From the NCBI GenBank assembly GCA_948567375.1, contig OX419757.1, forward strand, positions 37,386,001 through 37,450,000: a stretch of DNA of 64,000 nucleotides, given 5' to 3'. The stretch is from Lunularia cruciata. Taxonomy: Eukaryota > Streptophyta > Marchantiopsida > Lunulariales > Lunulariaceae. Both the position numbers and the translations under genes were made by a program. The stretch's first letter is position 1; each line of letters starts with the position of its first letter. Under the pieces are notes generated by a model. It was not told the origin of the DNA, searched no databases, and saw only the letters and a list, made by a program, of their open reading frames with translations. This document shows, one piece after another, positions 46,856 to 59,004 of the stretch.

Positions 46856-48917
46856 CCAGGTCACTTCGAAAGTCTTATCAAAGAGGGCTGCAAACAGTCT
46901 CTTTTCATGAATGGCTTTCTGTAAATTTATCTCTAATTATGGCATTTAGACTGAAGCTCTGTAAAGAGTATCTGTGGATCACTGGTTGGAAATGTCATGA
47001 TGCCCTGAAGTCAACCTTTTCCGAAGATTTGGGTTGACGACAGATGCAGTGCTTTGTTCGAGTCTGTAACAGACCTCTCAGAATAGACCTCAGGTGGAAC
47101 ACGAAAAGATGAAGGTAAGGTAAGTACACCGTTTTATTCATCCATTTTTCATGTACTAATACGTATTCTTTAGAAAATTTTAACCAAACCAACTTCACTA
47201 GTCACCCCTCGTCTTTGTAGCAGTGCAGGATCTTGATTGGTTCAGACATTGGTGCCCTTTGTGCAAGTTTCGCTGCACAACTGAGATGTCCAATTGTTGT
47301 AAATTATTTTGACTTTTCATACGGAGGCAGATGTTTGACCCGAGCTGAAGAAAGAGTCATGAGGTGTTGCGATCTTGTTCAAAGTCTCTCTGGGTTGCAT
47401 GAAGTGATAATGGGATAAACTCTTATGTGTTTGTGTGGACTCCTCTGGAGGTTGGGAGATCTTTTCTAGCGACACACCAAACACACATCATAGCCTTAGG
47501 GATCATTACATTGCTATCACATTACATGATTGTTTAAATATCAGTTACAGAGTCTTGCTTATAGGTTGTTAGTTCTGTTTATTTCAGCTGTGTATACCCT
47601 GAAACTCTATCAGTGCGTTCGTGCTGTCCCGAGTGAGGGGTAAGAATGCTGCATGTGATATACCATCCTAGTTCGTTGGAAATCTCATGTCACCTGTGTG
47701 GTTGTCTAACTCCTTACTGACACTGGCGCAGACTCGGTCAAAGGTTCTTTCATCTAGGCGACAAAGCATTTGCTGAGGGACCGTCGTCTTGACTCTTCTT
47801 ATAGCACAGCGAGTCGTCATGGACGAAGTGCCTCGTGTGTTCGGATGTTTCAGGGTTGTCTATCCATGTTCCAAAGATCGTTAGCAAGAAAGAAGAAAGT
47901 AAGACAAAAAGTAAGCTCTTGACATGGTTGTCACCTGTGTCATTTCGGTCATTGGTACTGTCTAAATGCTGGTAATGATCTTGTCTTCTCGTACCCAAGC
48001 CTTATACCATCCACACCCAGTGGGTCTACTCAAGTAGTGTAGCTACCACCGGATCTTCACGTGTTTAACACGAGTGTCAAATTCCAAGTGCTGACCTGCT
48101 GGTCGTTGTCTACGTTGTTCCTTTAGCCACCTTTGACTTATCATGTCGCGTGCTATTCCAAACTTATGTCCTGAGGCCTTACGTTTTGAGCTTCCAGCGG
48201 TCATGCCATACCGGTTTTTTTCCTTAATGTACCAATTTCGTTAGGGATAGACCCGCCTGATTCTGGAGGCTTGGCGAAGAAGTTTGCGGACAAAGCAGGC
48301 GGCGGTCCAAGATAACTCTTTCAATTGCCGAGAAAATCTTGGGATTTGAAAATGAATACTAAATACGTTGTCCCGTGTGCACAACATGAATCGGTATCCT
48401 GCAAAAGTGCCACTCAGGAAAGTTTTCATTGAAACCGAAGTGGAAGCGAACTGATTATTGGCACAATCGGTTCATGCTACCTGCTACAAGGCTATGCTGC
48501 GCATCAATTTATCAGTCCGATGCCCACAACCAGTTTTTGTTCACGATCGAATCCTTGTATTTCCTCGATACTGGATACAGCCACTCTGGGAATGGGCAGA
48601 TGAACTTCCTGACACTGACATCAGAAAAGAATATGAGAGCGAACATTAGTTCCTACCGTATCGATCTACCAGTAAGTGAGGAAGACTACAAGGAAGAAAT
48701 GAAGTTGTAACTTGTGAAGCCAAATCTGAAGGCAGAGGTTGATTAGTGATAATCAACCGCAATCTGTAGGAAGTTTGAAATGCATTGACCGTAAATCCAG
48801 TTTGTCGGAAGAATAAAGATCTTTGTTCCAAGGTAATGCATTAGAATCTGTCTTTGACGTTGCATGACACATCTCAAAATATCTGTCGAAGGAGACCCCC
48901 GCTTGATTTAGCGTCTA
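46856..48917. other. Intergenic region downstream of the SUD1-like gene
   Basis: About 2 kb that must include the 3' untranslated region of the SUD1-like gene. Only short open frames without recognisable motifs are present on either strand, and I call no gene. Confidence 0.4.
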
Positions 48918-49035
48918 GAATTTGGCGTTATTGGAGGTGGAACTTTTTACAGATCATAGTGAGATGGAACATCTATGAATTTGGCGTTACTAGCAGAGGA
49001 ATTTTCTAGAGATCATAGTGAGATGGAACACCTAT
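48918..49035. repeat. Tandem duplication of a 59-bp unit
   Basis: Units 48918-48976 and 48977-49035 share gaatttggcgtta at the start and agatcatagtgagatggaac near the end, with a variable middle. From 49036 to 50040 I see no gene. Confidence 0.85.
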
Positions 49036-50039
49036 GAAAGAGAGTCCAAGTTTCCATCGTAAAGATTCTCTTTCTCAAATCGTAATTTATCAGGTAACAA
49101 AGAACATGAACATTCAAGATTGATAACTTAAGTCTTGGATGGTTATGTTTTCAGAATATCTCTCAGTACAATTCTCTCCACTCAAATAATTAAGGTTACC
49201 TGGGTAACCTAAACATATTATGAGAGATGTTTTAATCTTACCGTATGAAACTCACCTCCTACAAAGTTAAGCCTAAGGTAACCTGTACATACATACTTAC
49301 TTTGAAGGATGATATAATATTATAATCTGATGGAAGGAAAAATGAATTGATCTAACGGTATGTTCCCTTTTATATATGTCTAGAGGAGATACAGTATCTA
49401 GATTTCCGGGAGTTGTCCACGTCTACAAGAAGATCATCGGGAGTCGTCTTGTCATTGGAATGTGGATAGGACGAACAGGACTAATGGGTGAAGATGGCCT
49501 TCGGAGAACGAGGGATCTATTTCCACTTAGTACTGAACCGATACAAACCAAAGACAAGTAGATGCAAGCAGTGAAATGCATGCAGGAGAGAATACAAATT
49601 GACGTAAAACTCACCTAAAGAAGTTAATACAAACCGGAACTTCAAAGTGAAATCAATCGAAAACAGCGAAAATTGATTCTCATGCCCTGAGCAGAATCTA
49701 CAGTGAAATGGTATGCAGCAGGTAAGGAAACCTTGTCCAGCAGAAACAGAGGTTGAAAATAAAGGAAAACCACCGAACAACGAACAAGATACATTCAAAA
49801 GCAAAGAAAATGCATCGAAGAAGTGGGAAAACATAGTGTCAGAGAATGATGCCTGGGTGAAGTGAAGTGTGATAAGACTGGATATGTCCAGTCTATCACA
49901 CTTCATAGAGCACGCTATATCCAGTCTGCAGATTTCGTTGGGCATGCTGTGACAGTGTAGACCTCAGCAAGCTCTATTAGCGCATGAGTCTTAAATAAAT
50001 TGAACATCATAAGAAAGCAATATTTCTGCACAGAAACTA

Positions 50040-50920
50040 AAAGGATTCCATAATACCCCATGAAATGCCGAAGTATGTCGGCGAATGTCAGTGACTCTTA
50101 TGAATATATACCTAGTAAGTCTCTTATCAATACCCACGAAGTGCCGAAGTAAGTGGGCGAATGCCAGTACTTCTCGTATCGAGTTTCAATTCAAAACTCA
50201 GAAGTGCAAAGCATGCTATGATATTGTGTATCACTAGTATTGGTCACACTACTAACGGCAAGCGTCCTAAACATTGAACATTAGAAGGAAGCAGTCAGTC
50301 TGTCAAGAGTCATAATAAGCCTACACGGGAACACACACGACTTCATCATTACTACACGGAGTGCCGACGCAAACTCATGAATAACAAGGCAAGCTCGGTT
50401 GCTTCCACAAAAGTGCCACTTAGGAATGATCGTAATTAATTGTGCAAGAACTCGCGGGCCATGGAAGAGTAGCAGTAGGAAGAAGAAGTGTCCCCATAAA
50501 AATAGAAATGGTGAACGCGAAGACGATGCTCATAGAATCATAGAACTTATAAACCTCTAGAACAGATGAAGAATCGAAGCACGCGCATGGAAGGGATATG
50601 AGACGAAGTTTGCAAGACCTTACAAAACACGATTGGTATTGTGGGAATGGCAAGCAAATAGCAAACAGTATGGAAAGTGGGAAGGTGAGAATAGTAAAAG
50701 CAATGAAGTATGGGCAGAGAAACACATGGAGAAGAGATTATGTGCAGAGAGATAGCATGAGAGGACAGCGAGAGAATGGTAGAAGGTCGTCTAGGTGAGA
50801 GGCAAGTAGTGAGTGGGTGCTAGACGTCTCATCAGATGCAGGAAAAGAAAACAAATTGAAGCAAGAGAAGTACATGTTGGCAAATCTTCGAGGGCTGTGT
50901 GTAGATAGGCTGTCTACTGA
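50040..50920 (-). mobile_element. Hairpin retroposon fragment(s) between genes
   Basis: Contains the family blocks gaagtgccgaagtaagtggg (about 50138), aggcaagctcggttgcttcc (50390-50409) and the gagtagcagtagg to gtgagtgggtgct stretch shared with 1-370. The first block is duplicated. The orientation matches the Mfd intron copies. The ends could not be fixed. Confidence 0.65.
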
Positions 50921-51757
50921 AGCTTAGAAATATTGTTGTGAAGTCAGTAAATGACGTTGTAGATGTCTTACTATTGATTTTGTGTGAAAACTCTGTACTT
51001 GTATGGAAGCCAATGAATTTCTAAGGACTTCTAAACGATGATGCTTTCCTACCATATGCCACTTCTTGTTGACCTCAAATGCACAGTTACAGCACTTAAA
51101 AGGTTTGGCGGCCATATGGTAACCTTTCTTCACTCGCATCGCATCGCTACATACACAGCATCATAACTTGCTCGTCTCACGATACTCCTTAGATGAAACT
51201 AGTCTAAACAATTTGTCGGACAGACTTCCCAACATATACCTTAGTTACTTCTTCGGGATCAAAAATTCGGGATATCGATAAGTTTCGTCCCAAAACCAGA
51301 AGCGTGTCATGTCAATAAGGCATATAACAAATCTCTTTTGAATTGCATCGTTCTCGTGCTGAAAGGAAATGTAGACGTGTTCCTCCATGTTACTGTCATG
51401 ACTTCCATGATGATTGAACTTTTGGACGCGACCAGTGCTCGGCACCTTTGTTTCCCAATGATGACGTCAACCTCTTGTAACCATCCAACTTTTTGCATTT
51501 CCTCAGTGTCTTTTGCCATACTTTACATTCGTAAAGTATGGCACTTGGAGGGAAGACCAGCTGATGATCTGTGAGAAAGTTGTTAATCTATCTAACTCAC
51601 GTACTCGGCGTGGCATCATCAGTTGATGGATACAGATAGAGCTCGCTCCTATTTACGCAATTGGCACATCTGCCTCTAGAAACAAAATCTAAGAATTTTG
51701 TTCTAAGAATTCTGAATGCAGAGTGGTGGTGACACGTCATTACACCTAAACCCTAAA

Positions 51758-54700
51758 CTATTTATTTGACAGGCTGATGGCCTTAGTCTCCAAGAATGCT
51801 ATTTGCTCCAAAAGTCGATCCTTGGTGTTCACCATCTTCAACCATCTTCTCTTCACCCTTGTCTGCACAGCTTTCAATGATCGTGAGTACAATAAAATTC
51901 TCGCAGACATTTACCCTAGGAATCAGCCGAGCACGTCTGCAATGCTGGGTATGGACCTGAGTAACAAAATCTACCAAGCAGCTAAACGCTCTAGAGCTCA
52001 TTTGCAAGAAGAAGCTTACAGGGACATTCATGATGTGTCCGATAGCAAATGATGCGACGACAGGGTCGTGGGCAGACTTCACCAAACCTGGTGCTGCAAG
52101 ACCCTAGTAATCACAACGGGCATGGCTAAGAGGTTACATTATGGAAAACCGATATGTCACATCTTTGAGAAGTTAGACAGGCACGTCAATCCAGACATCC
52201 ATGGATGATAGAATGAAACACGATTTATGTCGAGAGCAGAATAAGGAGACATAGGAGGAACAGGACACATGAGCACATGAGCAGAAACAGGAGGGCACCT
52301 CTGGGATAACTTCAAGACACAAGGCTACAGCCCTCTTAGCAAGCTCGAGAACCTCTTGTTCCTCTCCAGGGGCCTCGCATTCTTTGTCATCAAAAAACTG
52401 TACCTGCACTCCAATCCAGGAAAGGGCAATTTATACGCTGGCCAACTGCTTTGTTTGTGTTGCTTACTTAAAGTTTCTCTTCGAACTCGCGGGCAAAAGT
52501 TGGCTTGCAATAACCCTGAAACCCTGAAACAAATTATTTAACTGAGTCCCTTCAAACTACTGACGAGACCCCATCTGCAGAAGAACATTTCCAATCTCCT
52601 TGGCTGAACATTTCAAATAAGGGTAGGCTTTTGCAATGGCTTCTGACCTATATTAGCAAGAACGTGTCACATGGTACATATAATTGCCTTTCAAACAGCT
52701 TCGACTAACAATTTGTTTGTAGACAAGGTTTTCTATTGCTGATGGTCAATCAACAACTGGGTACCTCACTAGATATATATGAGCCTAGTTGCTAACATCT
52801 CTGATTTGTTTATGACTTAGTTCCGTCTTATGTCTTTCGTCAAATTCACTGGCCATCTTATTAGCATCGACCACAAGCTCTCGTTTGCACATCAGTATAA
52901 GACGACAGAAGAGTTACCTGTCCCATTGTCAAACCGAACGAACTTGGCTCGGCACAAATCCTGACAAGAATCGTTTGCGCCAGGGTATTAGAGGTTGGCA
53001 ATCGCTTCAAGGCAGAAACTTGCCAGTAAACTTGGGAAGGGCAAAACAAGTTCCGCTTCTCAAAGGAAATAGAAAGATTGCAAATCAGTTTTTCGTCACC
53101 AATCATATAACTTGTTATAACAAGAGCAACCAGTGAAGAATAATGCTCTACAACTCAAGGCCGGATGAATATTCGCCATAAAAAGGTGAAACATGCCTCA
53201 TACATTTCAAGGTCAAAAGATAATAAAGATTCTCACCAACGTCAACGAACAAAATAATAATCCTTAAAGCACTGATACCTTTCACTAGGCACTCGGAAAC
53301 GGCGTACACCATGTGCGATGATATAAGATCTGCAGTCTCGTTGAAAAGAGTAGATCTTCATATTCTGAGCCACACGTCAAGAAGACGGTCAAGGGCATCA
53401 AAATCCTTAAACAAAAGCTGATGGCACAGATCAGAAAAGCATTGCTGGAAACTCCCTTTATTGATAACATGAACTTCACTGGAAAAGGAGAATGTGTGAT
53501 GAAGTGGTTGATATTAAGAACGAACTCCGAAGCTTGCTTTGCCATGTCGAGTGCAACTTCGATTGAGCAACAGGTTCAAGTAGCTGTATGCGTAATAAAT
53601 TAGAATAAATTACAATATGATTGCGATTAAAATCCCTTGCATTCATTCACATCATCACCAGCAGTGGATGAGGGGGAGAGAGTGATACCGCAACAGTGCC
53701 GATAACCTCCCCAGTCTGATCTCCATCAGCAGTCCACGCATCGCTGTAAACTGCTAAGAGCCCGAACGGTTTACCTTCCTCCAAACAATGTCTAACCTGA
53801 GCATGACAGCGCATACTCAATAGGCGAGTTCTACCAGCATCAGAGACTGACGATTGACGGGTTCTTCAAAAGATAGGCCGGGCACAAAGACCTTCCCTTA
53901 GGCATCCCACTACAGATTGCAGACGATGCAAAAAGACGTTTCCTTGGGCATCCAACTACAGACTGAGGCGATGCAAAAGGCAAGCAAGCGATGAACATGA
54001 TTAGACCAACGATCAACTCCACGTTGACAAAGAACTCTAGTCGAGAACATCATTTATTGCACGAAATCAGGGCAAGGAGCCAGAAGATACCATGAACCGG
54101 TAGCAAGGATCAAATATGTGAAACGGCATGGACCACCCCGGGAAGAGCACTGAATCAAACAGTGCGAGCGGCAGTCTCTCCACAACCCCCGCATCTTGTT
54201 TACTAGAAATATGTAATGCGGGATAACTTTCTAAACCAACAACCTTATCGATTTTTTTCTTTTGATCGGTATTTTCATCTGGAAGTTTGGCGCCTTTACG
54301 TACAGAAGGGACGGTACTTTCTCTGAGGAGCTTTTTACTTAGTTGATCCAGAACTAGGTTCGGTGCGTTCAAGATGCTTCTAGTTGACAAATTCGGGTGA
54401 GGAGCAGCAACATTTTTTGGGAAAAACAATCTTCTGCTGATAGGTTCACTGCATAGCAGCAAAAATTTCTCAGTTGATTGATTGAAGAAACTAATTGGAA
54501 GTAAGTGATCCCTGCTACAAATACAAGACAGTTTACCCCGGTGATACACTGGCCTACCTTGAGTCAAGCTGTCATCTGTGCAACACAAAAGAAAGTTCAA
54601 ATCTAGCTCTGATGACAAAGCTAAGACCATTAAAATCTTCTTTGTACATCTCTGAATGCTCTTGATTGATTCCCAGGATTTGATGGAGACACAGGATGCT

Positions 54701-57533
54701 GGAATGCAACAATATCAGCTACATCAACATACTTAGGACCAAAACAAGCCATTCATATATAGTACTCTAGGGTTGAAGCTGTAAACTACATACGCGAGTG
54801 GATGATTTAGGCTCAAGGAATTGCACAATACTTACTCAAGGAAGACAAAACCTGGTAAGCGCGGCATTGCTAGTGACATGCGGACGAACTCGGCGAAGGC
54901 TTCTGCAGGAATTTCTACTCCTTTTCCTGGAGAATTTCAAGATGACAACCATATCAGGCACTCCAGTCGGGAATTGCAATCTCAGTCCAAGCATGACAGA
55001 GTGCATAGAAATTAGCTCGCGCACCTTTTGGCGAAATTGCTAATCCAACAACCCCAGTTGTTGCAACTTTGTTTCCATAAAACAGAGGACTAGACGTCTG
55101 TTCAGCCGCAACTCTTGTCCATTGACTCCTTTTACTGGTGAACAACGGCGCAAGGAAGGCACCTGCTCTGCAATCTGAATGGCATAACTGGTAATTCACT
55201 TTTGGGCAACTCTTGATGGTAGCATCACATATTCTACTGCATGGTCAATTACATCTAACAGATCTCTTGAAGTTGTTAAGCTCTTCTTACTCGAGCTGAG
55301 CACTACAAAGTTTTCCAACTGCAGTCCTTTTTATCAAAACAGCATAAAAACTGATGCTCTTTTTAGCAGCTGACATGCTAATTCCAGTTGCTAATATCCG
55401 ACATTGCTTGCCTAACATACTCTTAAGCCACCTCTAAGGAAACCCCGTTGGCATCATCTATGCTAAAAAGAGCTGCGGAAAAAACGAATATTGTGTATGA
55501 TACTAGACCAAAATTGTCACGTGAATTTTACATCACTACACTAGTTACGTGCCCTATCTATAAGATATTGGAAAGGATGTATATCAAGCAAAATCTTGTC
55601 CTCTAGGTGCGTAACAAGCGTTTCCAGCCAAGACCATCTAAAATTCAAAGATCGTATGGAAGTTTTTAATGAACAGGAACCCACTTGCAACTCAGAGGGA
55701 AAACCGAAGAAAGCCGTTGAATAAAATCTGGAAACACAAACCCTGCTCACGGAAAACATCCATAATTAGGATATTGATCAACGGATGGATGGAGCAGCAG
55801 ATTCTAGAAGAGTTTCCTCCTAAGGTCCTAACTTCCTCCATAGACGTTAAGAAGAAATAATCCGATAACTAGTGACGCATTAGGTGCACAGCATATGTTT
55901 TGGGAATTAAAAGAAAGCTGAATTACTCATTTCTAAGACACAAAGTAAGAGGGAAGCTGTAGGACAGACAAATGGAAACTTATTACATAGCAATTTAATT
56001 GCGAGTTACTAAGGAGCTACTTCACAACCTTAGACGACCCTAACTGACTGTTACCAGAAGGTTGTCACGAAGATGTTACTAAAACTCTGGCATAAAGTGG
56101 ACGAAACAAAGAAAAGTTTTGCAAAAGCATGTATGCGATTGACCTGGTGCTCCCAGCAAGAGCATATGTGGGTTGTTAACAGTAACAGCTTCTTTCATAT
56201 CTGGGAGGCGCGGAAGTCCTGTAGTTGAAGAGTAAAACGCAACTGCTTTGGCTCCGGGCATGCGCCCAATACAGAGAACCAGTTTGTAATTTTCATCAGA
56301 CTTCTCCAGCTCTGAATCGGTTCCATTGCCAGTTTTCTCGCTGCAAGTTTGTACAGAGGCACAACCTTCACTAATTTTTCCTGATTGGCTAGTGACAGGA
56401 TCTGTGCTCATGCATGCGTTGTCCGCATCGATGTCCTTTGTCAACAGACGATGCCCAATGTTCGAACCCAGCAAACCACAATATAGACTCTCCTTGTCCA
56501 CTTCCCTGTCTTCCATGACTGCATGGCGCTCACTACATTCAAATTTGTAATCCCGTCCTCTCATGCGGATGTCTTCAGAAAATTTTTCTGCAGGTTTTGT
56601 TAGTGCGTTTAGAAAGCTGACTAAACCCTCCTTGGACACTTCTTTGTCACACGGAGTGAGCTCATCCTCCTCATCACCTTGATTTCCTTTCGCTGACCTT
56701 ACATCCTCCCTTTTTGACGTTTCCTCCATAATTTCAGCACATACACCCTCCCAATCTGAAAGTGTACCTTCATCTTCGTCGTCTTCATCAAAGAAATTCC
56801 GATCACAACCGAATGCACGGTCGGTCCTTGAACGGAAAGTCGAAGAGTTTGGACTGGAATTTCTGTGAGTCTGCGACAAGGAAGCCTCTGCTGGACCTGC
56901 TTCGCTTGATTCAAATTCCGCCATGCCATCCATAAGGCAGCCAATCAGTGGAGGAATAAGAATAGGTTGCCCCACAGATTTTTCTACTGAAGTACCAGCA
57001 GCCTCGGATGCACCGTTTAATACTGGGATAGGAAATGACTGCAAAGCGTCAACGTGTAAGATAGTTCGACGTGTTGCATCTAGACGAGGTTGCACCGTAT
57101 CACCAGAATCCTTACAAGAATCAGCTAATGGCTTGCTTCCAACTGCCAGCATCTGGGAAAGGTCTTGAATTGCTTGCAGAGCCGATATGGTGGGTTTAGA
57201 TACGAATGCAACAGCAAGAGTTGGAGGAGAGGTGGATCCGATCAAAGAACATGCTTGGTGCCAAAGATTTTTGGACGACTGTCCATTCTTCATAGCTTTC
57301 ACCACCACTGTTGCAAACTCAAACCTTCTACCATCGGCTGCATAGTGCGTCGCTGTAAAACTCTGATCAGCCAGAGGTGCTCCGCAATTCTGGTTACCCC
57401 CTCCAGTTGAGGACTCCCTCTTGTGCAATATATGACCGGAATTCGAATAACGCCATGCCCTCTGATGCCCCCACACCCTGAAATTTCGCATACGGGATGA
57501 AACTCCCCGAAGCATTGTCATCGACTTCCGCAT
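51758..57533 (-). CDS. FIST domain plus LON substrate-binding domain protein
   Basis: I know no named gene for this. Well-supported minus-strand exons: 57533-56144, 55167(or earlier)-55025, 54575-54091, 53796-53689, 53055-52918, 52403-52299, 52076-52020, 51862-51758. Exon 1 starts a FIST sensor domain (SPPTLAVAFVS, then PPLIGCLMDGM, then LVLCIGRMPGAKAVAFYS and MLLLGAPG). FIST continues with SPLFYGNKVATTGVVGLAIS and the QGRPV motif. A LON domain follows: LPLALFDSVLFPGWSMPFHI, FDPCYRFM, CLEEGKPFGLL, GEVIGTVA, VQFFDD, and the end TKDRLLEQIAFLE. No AAA+ or Ser-Lys protease domain is present, so it is not a Lon protease. The basic N-terminus MRKSMTMLRGVSS could target an organelle. The frame is open upstream to 57641, but Met 57533 better suits a targeting peptide. 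Exons between 55200 and 55680 and the start of 53055 are uncertain. Confidence 0.78.
55200..55680 (-). other. Uncertain middle exons of the FIST-LON gene
   Basis: The FIST domain needs about 40 further residues between MLLLGAPG (ends 56144) and AGAFLAPLF (55167). Candidates are 55472-55432 (LFSIDDANGVSLE) and 55285-55200 (containing RDLLDVIDHAVEYVML). Together these keep the total frame and give 885 aa, but imply a 32-nt intron, too short for plants. An alternative starts near 55241 and reads straight into AGAFLAPLF. RNA data are needed to choose. Confidence 0.4.
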
Positions 57534-57641
57534 GAACGTGCGCACTACGCAGAAAATATAAGCACCGTCAAACGAGAAAACCAGCTGCCAAAACCCTTGC
57601 CAAACCCAGGAAAGGCGAGTGTCATTGAATGCGTTCACCAA

Positions 57642-58800
57642 TGTCTGCTTATCAAGCGGATCTCATCATCTCCTTCTTTACAATATCTAATTGCACTATT
57701 CTCAGGTGGAGATGATCAGCGTGTTTACAAATCTAAGGACCAAAGATGTAATTAGAAGCAGCCAGGGCTAACCAGCGGGATTTGATTTGGATTCCCCCTT
57801 CCGAAACTTGAACGATTGTCAGTGTAACATTTCACTTGATGCATCCTTACGCTTGCATCGATCAACTTTTGCATCCTTACTTGATTGTCAGTACAGGATT
57901 TCATTGAGGAGCAGTAAGAAATCCTCCGATACTGTACAAGTGCAATCGGCCATGATTGCACTTAAACATTGCCCTTACGAATTGCAGCAATTGATTGCAA
58001 TTCTCGAATGTGCAGAGATTCTCGAGAACCTTCCTACTAAACTCATACAAACCGCATTTTCTCCATATTCCTCTACTATTTTCCAGTATTTCACTTACAA
58101 AATAAATCGGGAAATAAATTTATTCAGTTGATATCTATTTTGAGTGTTATTTGAGAGTTTCTTATTCTTTAATTCTCAGAAAATTATGAAAGATGAACAT
58201 CTTTCATAATTTTTCATAAAAATGGTGTTCATTTGTTGACAGCCAAATAGATTATTAGAATATTAATTGGTCGGTAAAAATTAATTCTATACATGCTGAA
58301 ATGCTGAAGGAACTAGTATTCAATTAAAAGATTTGAAATATAAAATATGGTAAATCTCACAATACACAATTTCAAATAGGTACGAATCACTTAAAGGTAT
58401 TTATTGGCACGGTCAAAAAATGCCATATCAATACATGTGTTTGGATCTTATGTATTAAAGTATCCAATAAGGTATAAATATACCTTTTTGAGGATTCTTT
58501 TCTTTTTGTTTCGACCACACCTTCTTCAAAATTATGATCTTGATGGTTGAATTGATATTTTAGAAATTTGAGCAAAACATTAAATCCTGAATATAAAAGT
58601 AAATTCTGGATTTGGATTCAGGATTCAACAACGGTGAATTTGCGTACGTCTGGCCATGGAGAAAGACTTAGATGAGATAATGCAGAAACTCCGGTCGAGT
58701 GGAAGAAAATTTTGCAATTCAAATGGAGTAGTATTTTAGCAAATGGAACAAGGCGACCGCGTAGGAAAAATGAAGGATGGGAAGACCCCATCAAGCCGTA
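57642..58800. other. 5' flank of the FIST-LON gene and AT-rich spacer
   Basis: 57642-58131 must contain the promoter of the FIST-LON gene. Near 57809-57935 a short stretch with gattgtcagt, gcatccttac and atttca is partly repeated. From 58132 the DNA is AT-rich without recognisable genes, up to the end of the LINE. Confidence 0.4.
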
Positions 58801-58825
58801 CAAGGGAGAGACAAAAAAGGTAACA

Positions 58826-58840
58826 TGGGGCTAAGCCCCA
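58826..58840. other. Hairpin in the LINE 3' untranslated region
   Basis: tggggctaagcccca can form a 6-bp stem (TGGGGC/GCCCCA) with a three-base loop. It lies about 165 bp beyond the LINE stop codon on the minus strand. Several LINEs place recognition stem-loops near their 3' end; the role here is inference. Confidence 0.45.
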
Positions 58841-59004
58841 ATAGAGTCTGTATGAGAAATCTGCCCTACCGCACCTAAGATATCCGAGCTATGCAAGTCG
58901 TATGGTCTACACACAACTGGAGCATCCGAAGAAACATCACCTAATGTGATTGCTCTCCTATGGATTGCACCAGCCACTGCCCTCTGTAGAGCAATGGATA
59001 CACG

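Noticed and set aside
47233-47418. Short open frame downstream of the SUD1 gene
   Set aside because: No motif, no recognisable splice context, and length within chance expectation.
53288-53545. Candidate extra exon of the FIST-LON gene with FDALDRLLDVWLRI in one frame
   Set aside because: It cannot be joined in phase to the LON exons without a very short intron. The LON domain reads better from GTVA (53689) to the 53055 exon, so it is treated as intron.
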